From Gemmatimonas phototrophica (GTDB taxonomy: Bacteria > Gemmatimonadota > Gemmatimonadetes > Longimicrobiales > Gaopeijiaceae): a stretch of DNA of 6,333 nucleotides. Where the stretch lies: assembly GCA_945876015.1 (NCBI GenBank), contig CAMCNM010000119.1, forward strand, positions 1-6,333, in the 5' to 3' direction. A program made the position numbers and the translations under genes. The notes beneath the pieces were generated by a model, which was not told the origin of the DNA, did no database searches, and was given only the letters and a program-made list of their open reading frames with translations. Below are positions 6,246 through 6,333 of this stretch, in pieces; position 1 is the stretch's first letter, and each line of letters begins with the position of its first letter.

Positions 6246-6333
6246 ATGTCGAAACGTCCGCGTCGCAACCATGCCCCGGCCTTCAAGGCCAAGGTCGCTC
6301 GCGCCGCGGTCCGCAGCGAAGGCACGCTCGCCG
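6246..6333 (+). CDS. IS3-family transposase OrfA, N-terminal fragment (cut by window edge)
   Basis: Twenty-nine codons are visible, from ATG 6246 to the right edge. The product begins MSKRPRRNHAPAFKAKVARA and continues AVRSEGTLA. This closely follows the well-known OrfA start RRNHSPAFKAKVALAA...KTLAE, the leading part of a helix-turn-helix domain that binds the element's terminal repeats. AAGGAG at 6234-6239 stands six bases before the ATG. In this family OrfA is about 90-100 residues, and a -1 frameshift onto orfB yields the DDE transposase; both lie beyond the window. Compared with the usual motif there are Arg and Ser where Leu and Gly are common (KVARAAVRSEG), which may be ordinary variation. 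Whether the element is intact cannot be judged. Confidence 0.85.
   Translation, partial: MSKRPRRNHAPAFKAKVARAAVRSEGTLA

Larger units (their letters stand above)
6145..6333 (+). mobile_element. Left end of an IS3-family insertion sequence (continues past right edge)
   Basis: An orfA start typical of IS3-family elements lies at 6246. The roughly 100 bases before it have the layout of an IS3 left end: a terminus opening near TTGACTTGGGTAAGAAGTGG (6145-6164), then a short leader with no other gene. The exact boundary is inferred, because the right inverted repeat and target duplication are outside the window. The element sits about 135 bases upstream of the lipoprotein start, transcribed away from it. 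Confidence 0.6.

Overview
This is a GC-rich window from an unidentified Gram-negative bacterium. Both strands show high-GC coding bias with frequent GTG starts. A lipobox-bearing lipoprotein and an exported two-PDZ HtrA protease fit an organism with an outer membrane. The protease loop and the pairing of a sensor kinase with a sigma-54 activator recall Myxococcota, Gemmatimonadota or related candidate phyla, but the sequence alone does not fix the phylum.

Layout from left to right. Positions 1-2579 (minus strand) hold a two-component operon: a membrane sensor histidine kinase, then an NtrC-type sigma-54-dependent response regulator. The two genes overlap by 4 bases (GTGA), and the regulator runs off the left edge just as its Fis-type DNA-binding domain begins. 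Positions 2580-2884 are a divergent intergenic region with small dyads but no clear consensus promoter. Positions 2885-4462 (plus) encode a DegP/HtrA-type periplasmic serine protease with an intact catalytic triad and two PDZ domains. A nested GC-rich hairpin at 4478-4533 separates it from a convergent gene. Positions 4568-6010 (minus) encode a predicted lipoprotein built as a right-handed parallel beta-helix with regular 27-residue, very acidic coils. From about 6145 to the right edge lies the left end of an IS3-family insertion sequence, including the first 29 codons of its orfA transposase gene.

How the genes may work together: the kinase probably phosphorylates the regulator, which would activate RNA polymerase containing sigma-54. 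The divergently placed protease could be a target, giving an envelope-stress circuit, but this rests only on position. The beta-helix lipoprotein is a separate transcription unit, and the IS sits directly upstream of its short promoter region.

I do not see evidence of an undescribed multi-gene system here. The most distinctive item is the acidic 27-residue-repeat beta-helix lipoprotein; the rest are recognisable families in an ordinary arrangement.
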